Shown: positions 27,788-37,940, counted from the first letter of the stretch. The stretch: DNA of 64,000 bases from Tenacibaculum sp. M341 (GCF_004337695.1 NZ_SJXJ01000003.1:248001-312000); one strand, 5' to 3'. The notes: generated from the sequence alone by a model not told the origin. Translations and numbers: made by a program.

Positions 27788-28884
27788 ACTTTTTTATACG
27801 GTATAACTTGATTGTTATTGTTTATCAAATAAATATTTAGTGTTGTTTTGGGCGCTATTTTTATACAGTGCTCATAACATTTTTGAAGTAATTTTTGGTA
27901 AAAATTTTCTTCAGCATCAAAAGTAAAGATTTCTTGTAACCTACCCGCCATATTTAACGCTAAAACCTTATCGGCAGTCTCTTTATTATAGCCTGCTTCT
28001 ATAGCCAATTGATGAATAAATTGTTTGTTCCAACTTGTTTTATTACTATGAGTATTGGTGTGTCCTTGTGCTAGTTTTGAGGCTTTACCAAGCATGATTC
28101 CCATATTAACTTGTTGAATCTCTTTAGAAATATGAATTTTCTCAAAAGTTTCTTGAATCCAATTACCGTAATGTATGCAAGCAGCTTCTGGAAAATTAGG
28201 AAACACATTTTTCAAAGCTTTTTCACTTCTTCCACCTGAATTGATTAGTAAAGTTTTATGCTGATTCGCTATGGCAACATCTATTCCTTGTTGAATGCTA
28301 GCAATGTAAGATGCAGCAGAAAAAGGAGTAACAATACCTGTCGTACCTAAAATAGAGATACCTCCTAAAATACCTAATCGACTATTTAAAGTTCGCTTGG
28401 CTAGTTGTTCTCCATTTTTCACTGAAATTTCTATGGTTACACCTTTGTTGGTAAGATTGTAGTCTGATAAAATTTTATGACATACAGTGGTCATCATTTT
28501 ACGAGGCACAGGATTTATAGCAGGTTCGCCAACTGCTATTTCTAATCCTGGAAGAGTAACTAAACCAACACCTTCACCTTTTTTAAACTCAATAGTCCCA
28601 GTATTATTAAAAGTTACTTTTGCAGAAATTTCAGCTTTATGAGTAACATCCGGATCATCGCCTGCATCTTTAATAACTGAACAAGTAGCAGAAAGTTTAG
28701 ATAATTTACATTCCTTTATATGGAAAGTAGCATCTCTTCCAATTGGTAAGGTGATAGTTATTTCGTTGGTGTTTTTTTGATTTACAAGCGCTAACAAACT
28801 AGCTTTGGTGCAGGCAGTTGCACAAGCTCCTGTAGTATATCCACTACGTAAAGGTTTGTCTGGTATTTCTTGTAAATCACTCAA
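27784..28884 (-). CDS. cbiD: cobalt-precorrin-5B C1-methyltransferase
   Basis: 366 residues, the normal length. The family start LRSGYTTGACATACTKA and GDDPDVTHKAEI (about residues 72-83), GVGLVTLPGLEIAVGEPAINP, and GILGGISILGTTGIV are all CbiD signatures. It methylates C1 of the ring in the anaerobic-type branch. The only start before the conserved N-terminus is TTG at 28884, after a stop. The stop overlaps the transporter start by 4 bp (ATGA). Confidence 0.93.
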   Translation of the reverse strand: MSDLQEIPDKPLRSGYTTGACATACTKASLLALVNQKNTNEITITLPIGRDATFHIKECKLSKLSATCSVIKDAGDDPDVTHKAEISAKVTFNNTGTIEFKKGEGVGLVTLPGLEIAVGEPAINPVPRKMMTTVCHKILSDYNLTNKGVTIEISVKNGEQLAKRTLNSRLGILGGISILGTTGIVTPFSAASYIASIQQGIDVAIANQHKTLLINSGGRSEKALKNVFPNFPEAACIHYGNWIQETFEKIHISKEIQQVNMGIMLGKASKLAQGHTNTHSNKTSWNKQFIHQLAIEAGYNKETADKVLALNMAGRLQEIFTFDAEENFYQKLLQKCYEHCIKIAPKTTLNIYLINNNNQVIPYKKV

Positions 28885-29074
28885 TATTTAGTACTTTTAT
28901 TATTTTAGGTATGTCAGTTCGAGTGTTTTATTGATGATTGAATTTTTTGACTATGGTCCAAGATAAACTTTAGTCCGTATCATCAGTAAAAATGTATTGA
29001 GAATAGTTTTTTCTCTATACTTACATTAAGTAATAGCGAATAGTATTAAAAGAACTTTTAAACTTAAAACGGTA

Positions 29075-29437
29075 TTACCAATAAATCACTTTTACATCAA
29101 TTACTTTAGAAGACAAATTTACTTCTTCTTGAGGTTTATCTAAATATAAAACAAGAGATTTTGTTTTTACAGTATCTGTATTGGTATGTACTTTTGTTAT
29201 TACATAACCAAGTTCGTAGTTGTTATAATTACAATGATTGTCTGGGTTTCCTAATAAAGTTAATACCTCTCCGTACGTTTTTCCTTTTAGATGGTAGTCA
29301 TTGATTAAGTTGTCCAACATTTCGTCTCTACAGGTATATTCACCATCAACGTTTACCAGCCATCTATCTTTGTCAAAATCTGAATGACAGCTTATAAAAA
29401 CTGCACAGATAATACAAATTAAAACTTTTTTAAACAT
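29075..29437 (-). CDS. small lipoprotein (SmpA/BamE-like fold possible)
   Basis: A 120-residue protein with a lipobox (VFISC, Cys about residue 17). The segment LKGKTYGEVLTLLGNPDNH resembles the helix-loop of SmpA/BamE-type lipoproteins, where a similar GxxxxEVxxLLGxP is found. It lies between cobK and cbiD with over 160 bp on each side, on the same strand. A role in B12 synthesis is not supported by its sequence. Confidence 0.6.
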   Translation of the reverse strand: MFKKVLICIICAVFISCHSDFDKDRWLVNVDGEYTCRDEMLDNLINDYHLKGKTYGEVLTLLGNPDNHCNYNNYELGYVITKVHTNTDTVKTKSLVLYLDKPQEEVNLSSKVIDVKVIYW

Positions 29438-29598
29438 GAGACATCCAAGATTGTAAGCACTATGAGTACTTTGGTTAGAAGATTAAGAGTGTATGGGCTC
29501 ATTAATGATATAAATAGAGGGAATAATTGTTTTAGCAATTTAGAAAAAATGTAGAATACTTACAAGAAAGAGCGCGGTAAATGTTAAATATTTTAAAA

Positions 29599-30333
29599 CT
29601 ATGTTAACAAAATTTCTTTTAATTTTTTTATCGATTTGATTTGAAGGTAAATAGAAGATAGTGTTGGTTTTTTAATAATAATGATAGGGGTTTGAGTAGC
29701 AGTAGCAGCATTAATTTTTTGCTGTAATTTTCCGTTTATACCACTCTCTTTTGTGATGATAACTTCAGGTTTGTAAAGGTTGAATAATTTTATTTCTTCA
29801 GATGCTTCTTGTGGGAAACCGTAGAGTAAGTTTTCTAAAGGAAAGTTTGCGGCTAAAGCAACAGCTCTAGATTCGTCTCTATCTAAAATACGAAACCAAG
29901 CAGTATGTTTTTGCCAATACGGAGCTAGCTTTTGTATCGTGTTTACTCCAGATAATGCTAATAAACGCTGAAAGTTATGACGTTTTAAATATGCTAAAGC
30001 TTCTTCAAAAGTAGATAGATAATTAACTAAAGGATGGTTGATTCTTTCTAAAACAATACGTTCATATCGAATTTTAGGAATATCAATGTCAGCCGTAATA
30101 ATATTGTTATGTAAGTTTTCGGCAAAAGGATGAGCAGCATTTATGATATGTGTGATCTTGTTTTTTTTACAAAAATTAGCAATGTCACTTGGTTCCATAG
30201 CTCCATAAATGTAAGTCCCTTTACCTTCAAACTTAATTTTTGTTTTGGTGGTATAAGTGTAGCTTAAGTTGAGATCTTCTAAAAAGTGAGCCACTTTTTT
30301 GCCTTCTGTTGTACCACCAAAAACAAGTATCAT
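29599..30333 (-). CDS. cobK: precorrin-6A reductase
   Basis: About 244 residues from the ATG at 30333. It begins MILVFGGTTEGKKVAHFL, the nucleotide-binding start of CobK/CbiJ, and has AHPFAENLHNNI, RYERIVL and the family end VIITKESGINGKLQQKI. It reduces the precorrin-6A ring with NAD(P)H. An upstream TTG at 30360 would add nine non-conserved residues and is unlikely. The gene follows the CbiG-CobM fusion by 71 bp. Confidence 0.93.
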   Translation of the reverse strand: MILVFGGTTEGKKVAHFLEDLNLSYTYTTKTKIKFEGKGTYIYGAMEPSDIANFCKKNKITHIINAAHPFAENLHNNIITADIDIPKIRYERIVLERINHPLVNYLSTFEEALAYLKRHNFQRLLALSGVNTIQKLAPYWQKHTAWFRILDRDESRAVALAANFPLENLLYGFPQEASEEIKLFNLYKPEVIITKESGINGKLQQKINAATATQTPIIIIKKPTLSSIYLQIKSIKKLKEILLT

Positions 30334-30404
30334 AATATATTTTTCTTTGTATTGAAACAAAGAAACAAAAGTTAATAGATTAAACTTTATCTATTGAGAT
30401 CTAA

Positions 30405-32252
30405 TTATTTCAATGCTTTTTGTTTCTTTCTAAAAATATGATGCCAATTATCATCATATAACCACGATCTGTTTTTTCTAGCACCTACAGCCTCACCAAC
30501 TACGATTAAAACAGTTCTAGTTAACTTATTATCTTTAATAATCTGGCTCATTTCTGTTAGTTTACCCGTCCAAACTTCTTCGTCTTTCCAGCTAACTCTA
30601 TATAAAACAGCTAAAGGAGTTTCAGGTGGATAATGTTCTAATAATTCAGCCTGAACTTTTTTAGCAATACCAGCACTTAAAAAGATACACATAGTAGCAC
30701 GTAATTTTGCCATGTCGGCAATGTTTTCGTGTTCTGGAGTAGGTGTATTTCCTTCTCCACGAGTTAAAATAATGGTTTGTGCAACTTCTGGAATGGTAAA
30801 TTCAGATTTTAAATAAGCAGCTGCCGCTTGGAATGATGAAATACCAGGAACGATGAAGTAGTCATATCCCTTCGCATCGAAAATAGTCATTTGCTCTTGA
30901 ATAGCACCATAAATAGAAGGATCACCGGAGTGTAAGCGAACAATCTTTTTTCCTTGAGCATAATATTCATCTACAATATTTATTTGCTCTTCTAAAGTCA
31001 TAGATGCTGAGTTACGTACTAAAGCACCTTCTTTAGCCATATGTGTTAATTCTTCAGGAACTAAACTACCAGCATATAAAATACAATCTGCTTCTTCTAA
31101 TAATTGCTGACCTTTTAAGGTTAAAAATTCAGGATCACCAGAACCAGCTCCTACAATTGCAATTTCAGCTTTTCGTTCAAAAGAGCTTGATAAAGATAGG
31201 GCATAGGTGTACTTTTTATTAGAAGAGGTAATTCCTTTGGTTTTTTCAACTAACCAAGTTTCAGTATTTCCAATCAATGCTGCACAAGCTTCAGATACTC
31301 CGTAAACTCCCACTTTTTTCTTTACAACTTCCGAAGGATTTGCAACTTCTACAGAGTTCAATTCATCTCCATTGTAAATAATAAATGGAATCTCGTATTT
31401 TTCAGCAAAGTCTAAATAAGCTTGTTCTTCTGTTTTTATTTCAGCAGAACCAATAGCGAATACACTTTCAATGGCTATTTTTTCATTTAATAAAGCCTCC
31501 TCAATACCAGCAATTAATAATTCTGGTTCAATATCTTTTGCACAACCACTACCTAAAGCAACACATTGAGGGTAAAAACTTAGGGTAGGAATGGTAGTTG
31601 CTATCAATTCATATCCAACATAGATTAGTAACTCATGTTTAGAGAAATCCACATCATTTATATTGTAGTAGATAGAAACAAAATCTGGACACGTTTTTTC
31701 TAAATATTCCGTTCCTTTGTCTTTTACTTTTAAGACTAAAGCTGTTGGTTTTCTATTAACAAATAGAGAAATCTCGTTATTTAAATCTGTAGTGCTAGTC
31801 TTCCAATTATATTGAGAAGCAAGTGTGTCTAAAGACCAGATATTTTGTAAATCACTAGAGGTAGAAATAACAGGTTGTGCCTGTAGAATTCTACCAATTT
31901 GTAGTGTTAATTCATTTGCATTTCCAATATGTCCGCTTAAAACAGATTGTGCAAATTTTCCTTGATCATCCACATTAATTACTGCCGGATCCGTTTTTTT
32001 ATCTTCAATATAGGCAGCAATGCTACGAACACAAATGCCTAATGCACCTACAAATATCCAAGCATCAAATTTTTGAAAACTCTTTTCTAAAAGCGTTTTT
32101 ACCGAATCGATATGCTTTTTATCTTTTGTTTCAGTAATATTTCTTGTGGAATAAATCACACTTCTTTGGAATTCTTTCTGAAGGGTTTGCGCAATTTCAA
32201 AACCTTGATCTGTAAAGTTGATGATTCCTACTTTTAATATCTTTTCTGGCAT
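30405..32252 (-). CDS. CbiG-CobM fusion (cobalt-precorrin-5A hydrolase / precorrin-4 C11-methyltransferase)
   Basis: A 615-residue two-domain protein. The N-terminal half (about 1-345) is CbiG: FVGALGICVRSIAAYIEDKKTDP (as WIFVGALGICVRSIA), GHIGNANELT and the C-terminal ALGSGCAKDIEPELL. The second half (from about 350) is the CobM/CbiF methyltransferase, opening VGAGSGDPEFLTLKGQQLL and containing VRLHSGDPSIYGAIQEQ. CbiG opens the ring lactone and releases the C20 fragment in the anaerobic route; CobM adds the C11 methyl group just before this. The fusion joins consecutive steps. It starts 7 bp after the CbiET gene. Confidence 0.93.
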   Translation of the reverse strand: MPEKILKVGIINFTDQGFEIAQTLQKEFQRSVIYSTRNITETKDKKHIDSVKTLLEKSFQKFDAWIFVGALGICVRSIAAYIEDKKTDPAVINVDDQGKFAQSVLSGHIGNANELTLQIGRILQAQPVISTSSDLQNIWSLDTLASQYNWKTSTTDLNNEISLFVNRKPTALVLKVKDKGTEYLEKTCPDFVSIYYNINDVDFSKHELLIYVGYELIATTIPTLSFYPQCVALGSGCAKDIEPELLIAGIEEALLNEKIAIESVFAIGSAEIKTEEQAYLDFAEKYEIPFIIYNGDELNSVEVANPSEVVKKKVGVYGVSEACAALIGNTETWLVEKTKGITSSNKKYTYALSLSSSFERKAEIAIVGAGSGDPEFLTLKGQQLLEEADCILYAGSLVPEELTHMAKEGALVRNSASMTLEEQINIVDEYYAQGKKIVRLHSGDPSIYGAIQEQMTIFDAKGYDYFIVPGISSFQAAAAYLKSEFTIPEVAQTIILTRGEGNTPTPEHENIADMAKLRATMCIFLSAGIAKKVQAELLEHYPPETPLAVLYRVSWKDEEVWTGKLTEMSQIIKDNKLTRTVLIVVGEAVGARKNRSWLYDDNWHHIFRKKQKALK

Positions 32253-32259
32253 GATTCCT

Positions 32260-33441
32260 TTATAGTTTGATAGCTTTTACAATCTTAATTGGATTGTGCA
32301 AATCTATGGTAATATTTGTTTTTTCTGAAATTGAAAAACCATTATTCTTACAGGTGTTTTCAAAATCGGTTTCACTTTTTTCTTTTACAGCGTTTATAAC
32401 AATGATAGTTCCTTTGTCAACAATTTTGGCAATTCGTTCTATTAACTCAATTAACCTTCCTCCATGACCGCCAATAAAAATAGTATCAGGCTTCGGGAAG
32501 TTTTCAAAATTCAAATCAAAAATATCTCCCATTGCTTCCTGAATTCCCATAACCCCAAATTTGGCAGTGTTTTCTTTCAGAATAGCCTCGCATTCTGGAC
32601 GTTTTTCAAAAGCGATAATGTCTAATTTCGGATTTCTGAGTTTGGCTTCAATTGCAATAGAACCTGTACAAAAACCAATGTCCCAAAGTGTTTTTGCTTC
32701 TAATACATTCAAATAATGTAATGAAGTTAAACGAATGGGCATTTTAGTAATCATATTGGGTCTTCCTTCTAACCCTTTAAAGGCATTGTTCGGAATGCCA
32801 AAAGGAATGGTTCTGTGCTGTTGTTTGTGTAATAACACACAGTTTAAGGTATGATACTCTTTGTTTAGTGCATCTGTTAAAGATAATGTTTGAACTTTTT
32901 CTTCCGTTCCATCTAAATCTTCACCAATGCTTATAGAATAATTATTGTACCCGTATTGCAATAACCGTTCAGAAATAGTTTTCGGATTCTTTTTCCCATC
33001 GGTTAATACACCAATTAACGGAAGTTGTTGCATTACAGCTCCGTCTAATGCTTTCCAGGTTCTACCATGAACACTTACCGTTGTTAATTGATTACTGTTT
33101 GTGTTTGTTTTATTTGCTAATAATTGGATTGAACTAAATGATGGAAACGTGTGAATAATTGCCTTCGGGAATTTATTTCGTAACGTATTTGAGATTCCGT
33201 AGAACAAAGGATTACCAGAAGCAAAAACAACAATGTTTTCTGATGAATTTGTATACTGGTGAAAAACTTCTTGTAATGGTCCACTAATCGAAATCCACTG
33301 ATGGTTTTCTGGTAAAAAAGATTTTACTAGTTGATAATGACGTTTTCCTCCACTAAACAAAGTTGTGGATTGTATTAATTCAGTTTGTTCTGTAGTAAAT
33401 ACAGGTGTTTTATTTGGTATGCCAATTACGTAAAAGGTCAT
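32260..33441 (-). CDS. CbiET: precorrin-6Y C5,15-methyltransferase (decarboxylating)
   Basis: 393 residues, the usual length of the CobL/CbiET fusion. The N-terminal CbiE methyltransferase has FSGGKRHYQLVKSFLP and FASGNPLFYGI; the C-terminal CbiT part has TKMPIRLTSLHYLNV and LWDIGFCTGSIAIEA, the SAM-binding glycine loop, then FIGGHGGRL. It adds methyls at C5 and C15 and decarboxylates the C12 acetate. In the CbiT loop the usual GAGSGS is GFCTGS, a mild variation. The methylase/nuclease pair lies just upstream of it (11 bp), splitting it from bluB. Confidence 0.93.
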   Translation of the reverse strand: MTFYVIGIPNKTPVFTTEQTELIQSTTLFSGGKRHYQLVKSFLPENHQWISISGPLQEVFHQYTNSSENIVVFASGNPLFYGISNTLRNKFPKAIIHTFPSFSSIQLLANKTNTNSNQLTTVSVHGRTWKALDGAVMQQLPLIGVLTDGKKNPKTISERLLQYGYNNYSISIGEDLDGTEEKVQTLSLTDALNKEYHTLNCVLLHKQQHRTIPFGIPNNAFKGLEGRPNMITKMPIRLTSLHYLNVLEAKTLWDIGFCTGSIAIEAKLRNPKLDIIAFEKRPECEAILKENTAKFGVMGIQEAMGDIFDLNFENFPKPDTIFIGGHGGRLIELIERIAKIVDKGTIIVINAVKEKSETDFENTCKNNGFSISEKTNITIDLHNPIKIVKAIKL

Positions 33442-33452
33442 TTAATATTTGA

Positions 33453-34121
33453 TTATTGCATATTAGAAGAAAAATCAAACATTAGATGGTAAATTTTGAG
33501 TTCTTGGTTTTCTATATCCATATGTTTTGAATGATAGTGAAATTCAAAATTTTTAATGAAGTTATCTTTTGTTATTTCTTCAGTCGTTTGTATTGAAGAA
33601 TCAGTTGTTAGTATACTGTTGATGTGTTTTGTCGTGTTTTCATGTATATCTAATTTTTCAACAATAAAACCAATCATAGCATTCACTCTATAAAATGAAG
33701 AATAATATCTAGTTGTAAAACGAGAAATACCGTTTATTACATATTCAGCATTTAAACCTGTACGACCTTTAAGATTGTCTTTGTCTAATCTTTTACATTC
33801 AATCGTATAATATGCTTTTTGTTTCTTAAAAGTTTCTTGAGAAGTAACTTTTATATCCGTTCTCCCTTTAGAATTATCTTCTTGAACTTCTCTTTCGAAA
33901 TTGTAAAGACCTACCAAACCAACTTCTTCTCGAACATCATCATTTTTTAGATATTTTAAAAGTAGAATATCTCGGATCGCGTTTTCTTTGTTTTGTAATT
34001 GAAGATGTTCTTTAGCCATTTTTTTATAACAAATGGTGATCTTTGAGAGAAGATCTTCAAAATTAGTATCATAAAAAGGAATAGCTCCAGAAAAATTAGT
34101 GGCATCTAAATTATTAAACAT
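33453..34121 (-). CDS. PD-(D/E)XK-type nuclease partner of a DNA methylase
   Basis: A 222-residue protein. A nuclease-like core is seen at GRTDI (D89) followed by YYTIECKRL (E108, K110), the D...ExK spacing of PD-(D/E)XK restriction nucleases. The N-terminal 60 residues are helical. Its ATG overlaps the methylase stop by 8 bp, so the two are translated together. It is probably the cleavage subunit of a restriction-modification-like pair. I do not recognise the exact family; confidence in the fold is moderate, in the partnership good. Confidence 0.65.
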   Translation of the reverse strand: MFNNLDATNFSGAIPFYDTNFEDLLSKITICYKKMAKEHLQLQNKENAIRDILLLKYLKNDDVREEVGLVGLYNFEREVQEDNSKGRTDIKVTSQETFKKQKAYYTIECKRLDKDNLKGRTGLNAEYVINGISRFTTRYYSSFYRVNAMIGFIVEKLDIHENTTKHINSILTTDSSIQTTEEITKDNFIKNFEFHYHSKHMDIENQELKIYHLMFDFSSNMQ

Positions 34122-37100
34122 TGAATTTATTTTTTTTACCTGCCATTAATACAGCATCCATAAATTCATTTACATCAAGATGTCCAATTGCTTTATGCCA
34201 AAGTTTTTGTTCGTTTGGTTTTATGATGTAAAAACCGTTTTCTTCAAATCCTCTAATGTCTTTTTGAATGAAAAGTTTATCTGTAACTTTTTCAACTCCA
34301 AGTGAGGATAACAGTTTAAGAAAAACTGTGTTTTTTTCTTTTGTCTTTTTAATAGGTGTATTATTTGAGTTTAATGAGGTTAATTTAAAAAACAATCCAA
34401 TTATTTGATTTGTGTACTTAATTTCAACGATTATTTGTTGATTAAGTTTTTTATAAATTGGGTTAAATGCATTAAAAAATAAATAGATATATTCTGTAAT
34501 AATTTCACTGTCTAATTGTAAAGGATTAAATATTCTTTCATATCCTTTGTGTTTCATTATTAATGGAATTGTTATATCAGTAGCATAGTTTACTAAATCT
34601 CTTTCTTGTTTCGAAAAAGAAAAGGCTGATAGAATAGTATTGTCTAATTCTTGAATTTTGGTTGCTATTTTCTTATCAAAATCAATTATTTCAGTAGTAT
34701 TTGAAGAATATTTCTTTTTTTTCAAATAACTTATTTCATTATATATATGTTCTATTAAGTTATTATTAGTGAAAGGTGTTGAAAATTTCTCTTTGTTATG
34801 CGATTGTTCTCTTTCTATTCCCGAAGAACTAAATGTTTGCAAATTTAAATACGTAAATACTATGGAATTTAGTATTCCAGAAATTATTTTAAGATAATCA
34901 GAATTATGATTATTAACAGATTTTATAGATGTTAAAGTATCAGTGAAAAGTACATTTTCTTCAGAATAACCAGAAACACATCTAAAAGTATTTGTGAAAC
35001 CTTTAGAAATTAAAATCATAGGTCCTTCAAATAAAATGTCTTCTTTCTGTCGATGTACTATCTGTTTAGTCCATTTAGATTGAGTATTACTATTTATCCA
35101 AAAAGATTTTATGTCTTTTCTTGAATTAATATATTTTTTTCCAATATGTCTAGATACATCGTTTTCATCTCCTCCGGAAATTTGAATGCCCTGACCATAC
35201 ACAAAGTTTTGAGAATCTGAAATAATTTCAGAGATTGATTTGAAATTTTGATTTAACCTATTTATCAGATTAAAATCTAAATAACTCCCATACACTAATA
35301 CTTTCCATAAATAATCATAGGTCTTTAACTTTTCTTGAAGAACTTCTTTATAGTCTCCTCGTTGAATAGTAAATATTTTAAATAAAGAAAAAAACTTGCT
35401 AGGCTTCAATGTAATATGTTGAACTAGGTTATTGTTTGTTTCTTGATTTTTTGTGTGTCTATAAAATAATACTGCGGCAGGGGCAATAGCACTATCGCTA
35501 GATTCATTAAAAACTTCTTTTCTAACAGGTGCTAATTCGAAAATTTTATCAACAAAGAAGTTCTCTAAAAAATATTGCCTGAATTGCTTAGCATTTAAAT
35601 TATATAGCATTTTACTTGTAACAACAAGACTAATATTCGTGTTTTTTGAAGAAAAATCACTTGTTCTTAATACAAATGCTTGAGCAATTTCTTTGTTGCT
35701 AATTTTTATCTCAATATTTGATTTTCCTTTTTCTCTTTTTTGTCTATTTTTTATATATTGAATAAATAGAGGTGATTTCTCTCCTCCTTTACCTCTTTTC
35801 CAAGGAGGGTTTCCTAATATAAAATTAAATTCTATGTTTTGAAACTTTGTGTTAAAGTCAGCATTTGTATCAAAAAAATCGGATGAAAAAAAGTTTTTAT
35901 TCTCTAGATTTGGAAATTTAAAATTTTCAATATCTGATGGTTTTTGATAATCTAAAAGTGTTAAATAAATAGAGAAAACAGCTACGTTAATAGCACTTTT
36001 ATCTTTATCAACGCCATAAATATTATCTAGCGCTAATTTCTTTAAATCTTTTTTATAAGAATCAATATCGTTTAAATAATTTGGATTGTTTTTTTGATAT
36101 TGTTCTATTATTTTACGTAAAGTTTCTACTAAAAAAATACCGGAACCACATGCAGGATCCAATACTTTACATGAGTGGTCATTATTTTTCTGAATTTTTC
36201 TTTCAACGGTTTCTGCAAGAATATAGTCTACTAAGAAAAGAGGAGTATAATAAGCACCTTGTTTTTCTTGTTGATCCTGTCCTATGAAAAGTTCATATAT
36301 GTTACTAATAAATTCAACAGGAATAATTGAAAAGTCATATAAATTAAAAAGAGAAAGTTGATTTGTCGCGATTTCTTCTCCTGATAATAATTTAATAATA
36401 ATAGAAAAACTTGTATAAGGAATATTTTCTATTTCATTTTGGGTTATAGGAAATAAATCACCATTGAATTTACTCTTTAAATAACTAAAAAAAGCAATGA
36501 CTTTATTTTTATCATTTAAAAGATCACAAAATTCTTGATTTGTCCATTCTCTAGATTCACCTTGTTGTTCAAAATCTAGTTTAATACCTCTGTCAATTAA
36601 ATAACGAACAAAGATAACTTTTCCAATAAGAGAATTAGTGAGTTCCTTAGAGAGCGAATGAGATATTAAGATATTTCTTGTAGCTTTTATATTTTCTAAA
36701 AGATAAAAATCAACTCTATTTTTAGAACCAAAACTTTTTTCATATTTCTCCCAAGTCTGTCCAGTAACTAACTCAAAATAACTAAAGTCATTTAGTTTTT
36801 CTTCATTTCCAAAAAGTTTTAAAGTTTTTTGATCAGAAAGGTATTCAAAGCCATTAAAAATTTCAATATTATCTTTTTCGCAAATAATAACAATTGGAGA
36901 CTCATTAAAATTCCAAATATCCTTCAGTTTTTTTTCTTTGTATTTACCAAGGTTTTCAAAAAAAAGAATGAAAGGTTTGTTATCTATACAAAAAAAAGCA
37001 TTTGGTTTAATTGTTTCTTTTAAAAGCTTTTCAATTCGATTAGAAAATAGTTTTTCTCTTTGCTCTCCAGCTATGTAGAGACCATTTTCTCGATTTAAAC

Positions 37101-37134
37101 CAAGTTTTTCAAATATTTGTTTTAGATGTTTCAA
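34114..37134 (-). CDS. Eco57I-like N6-adenine DNA methylase
   Basis: A 1006-residue protein. An N-terminal region (about 1-290) is followed by GAYYTP (about 293-298), SAM-binding motif I LDPACGSGIFLVETL (about 325-339) and the catalytic NPPW (about 442-445) of N6-adenine methyltransferases. A long C-terminal part probably recognises the target sequence. This is the layout of type IIG-like and BREX-like large methylases, but the N-terminal part here has no clear nuclease motif; the nuclease appears to be the next gene. The start is TTG directly after an in-frame TAA; no earlier start exists. It is inserted within the B12 operon. Confidence 0.8.
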   Translation of the reverse strand: MKHLKQIFEKLGLNRENGLYIAGEQREKLFSNRIEKLLKETIKPNAFFCIDNKPFILFFENLGKYKEKKLKDIWNFNESPIVIICEKDNIEIFNGFEYLSDQKTLKLFGNEEKLNDFSYFELVTGQTWEKYEKSFGSKNRVDFYLLENIKATRNILISHSLSKELTNSLIGKVIFVRYLIDRGIKLDFEQQGESREWTNQEFCDLLNDKNKVIAFFSYLKSKFNGDLFPITQNEIENIPYTSFSIIIKLLSGEEIATNQLSLFNLYDFSIIPVEFISNIYELFIGQDQQEKQGAYYTPLFLVDYILAETVERKIQKNNDHSCKVLDPACGSGIFLVETLRKIIEQYQKNNPNYLNDIDSYKKDLKKLALDNIYGVDKDKSAINVAVFSIYLTLLDYQKPSDIENFKFPNLENKNFFSSDFFDTNADFNTKFQNIEFNFILGNPPWKRGKGGEKSPLFIQYIKNRQKREKGKSNIEIKISNKEIAQAFVLRTSDFSSKNTNISLVVTSKMLYNLNAKQFRQYFLENFFVDKIFELAPVRKEVFNESSDSAIAPAAVLFYRHTKNQETNNNLVQHITLKPSKFFSLFKIFTIQRGDYKEVLQEKLKTYDYLWKVLVYGSYLDFNLINRLNQNFKSISEIISDSQNFVYGQGIQISGGDENDVSRHIGKKYINSRKDIKSFWINSNTQSKWTKQIVHRQKEDILFEGPMILISKGFTNTFRCVSGYSEENVLFTDTLTSIKSVNNHNSDYLKIISGILNSIVFTYLNLQTFSSSGIEREQSHNKEKFSTPFTNNNLIEHIYNEISYLKKKKYSSNTTEIIDFDKKIATKIQELDNTILSAFSFSKQERDLVNYATDITIPLIMKHKGYERIFNPLQLDSEIITEYIYLFFNAFNPIYKKLNQQIIVEIKYTNQIIGLFFKLTSLNSNNTPIKKTKEKNTVFLKLLSSLGVEKVTDKLFIQKDIRGFEENGFYIIKPNEQKLWHKAIGHLDVNEFMDAVLMAGKKNKFNV

Positions 37135-37153
37135 TTAAGTGAGGGCTATTTTG

Positions 37154-37161
37154 CAAAAGTA
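37154..37161 (-). promoter_or_regulatory. -7-type promoter element before the methylase gene
   Basis: On the minus strand this reads TACTTTTG, an exact match to the Bacteroidota -7 consensus TAnnTTTG, 20 bp before the TTG start. A possible -33 TTG is 25 nt upstream, longer than usual. It suggests the pair can be transcribed apart from the B12 operon. Confidence 0.45.
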
Positions 37162-37172
37162 AGCTAATTTTT

Positions 37173-37829
37173 TTAATATTTCTCTTCAATAATTACTTCA
37201 TTCAAAGGCTTGCGAGTGTCCCATTTTTTAAGTTCAAGTTCTGGTTGATCGTAAAACATGTCGGTATAACCAAAGCATAAATAACCAATTAATTCATTTT
37301 CTTTAGGAGAATTTAAAATGGTTTTTACTTTTTCAGGATCCAAAATACTAACCCAACCCATACCAATATTTAACGATCGTGCCATTAGCCACATGTTTTG
37401 AATTGCGCAAACAACACTATATCTTCCCATGTTAGGCATACTTGTTTGTCCTAAAACAGGAGTGTTTTTTGGTTTGTAAAATACAGCAATGTTTAACGGT
37501 GCTTCTTCAATACCTTCCAGTTTTAAATTGGTATAGGTATCTTTTTTCTCTTCGCAAAATTGGTCAGCTCCTTTCGTATTTTCGGTATTAAAAGAAGCTT
37601 TTATTTGTTGTTTTGTCTCAGGGTTTTTAACAATAACAAACTCCCAAGGTTGTGAAAAACCAACTGAAGGACCATGCAAACCTGCTTGAATAATTTTAAG
37701 CGTGGTTTCTTGATCAATTTCTTTTGGTAAAAATCGATTTCCACGGACATCACGTCTACTCATAATAATTTCAAAGAGTAAATCTTGTTCTTGCTCAGTA
37801 AAAAGACGTTGCGTAAAATCTGATTTCAT
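37173..37829 (-). CDS. bluB: 5,6-dimethylbenzimidazole synthase
   Basis: A 218-residue flavin enzyme of the nitroreductase fold. MSRRDVRGNRFLPKEI, LHGPSVGFSQPWEFVIV and LMARSLNIGMGWVSILDPE are BluB hallmarks. It splits reduced FMN with oxygen to make the lower ligand of vitamin B12. Its presence shows the product carries dimethylbenzimidazole and that oxygen is available. The start is an ATG; the methylase pair lies 38 bp downstream. Confidence 0.95.
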   Translation of the reverse strand: MKSDFTQRLFTEQEQDLLFEIIMSRRDVRGNRFLPKEIDQETTLKIIQAGLHGPSVGFSQPWEFVIVKNPETKQQIKASFNTENTKGADQFCEEKKDTYTNLKLEGIEEAPLNIAVFYKPKNTPVLGQTSMPNMGRYSVVCAIQNMWLMARSLNIGMGWVSILDPEKVKTILNSPKENELIGYLCFGYTDMFYDQPELELKKWDTRKPLNEVIIEEKY

Positions 37830-37940
37830 GTTGTTAAATATTATAGTTGTTCGATTCTTGAATAATATTTGTGCTTCTAGTATAAATAAAATGTAGTTTC
37901 AATACGTTTATGAATTATATTAGTTACTCTAAATGACGAA

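Noticed and set aside
28885-29074. Cobalamin riboswitch before cbiD
   Set aside because: No B12-box-like sequence or suitable paired core on either strand.
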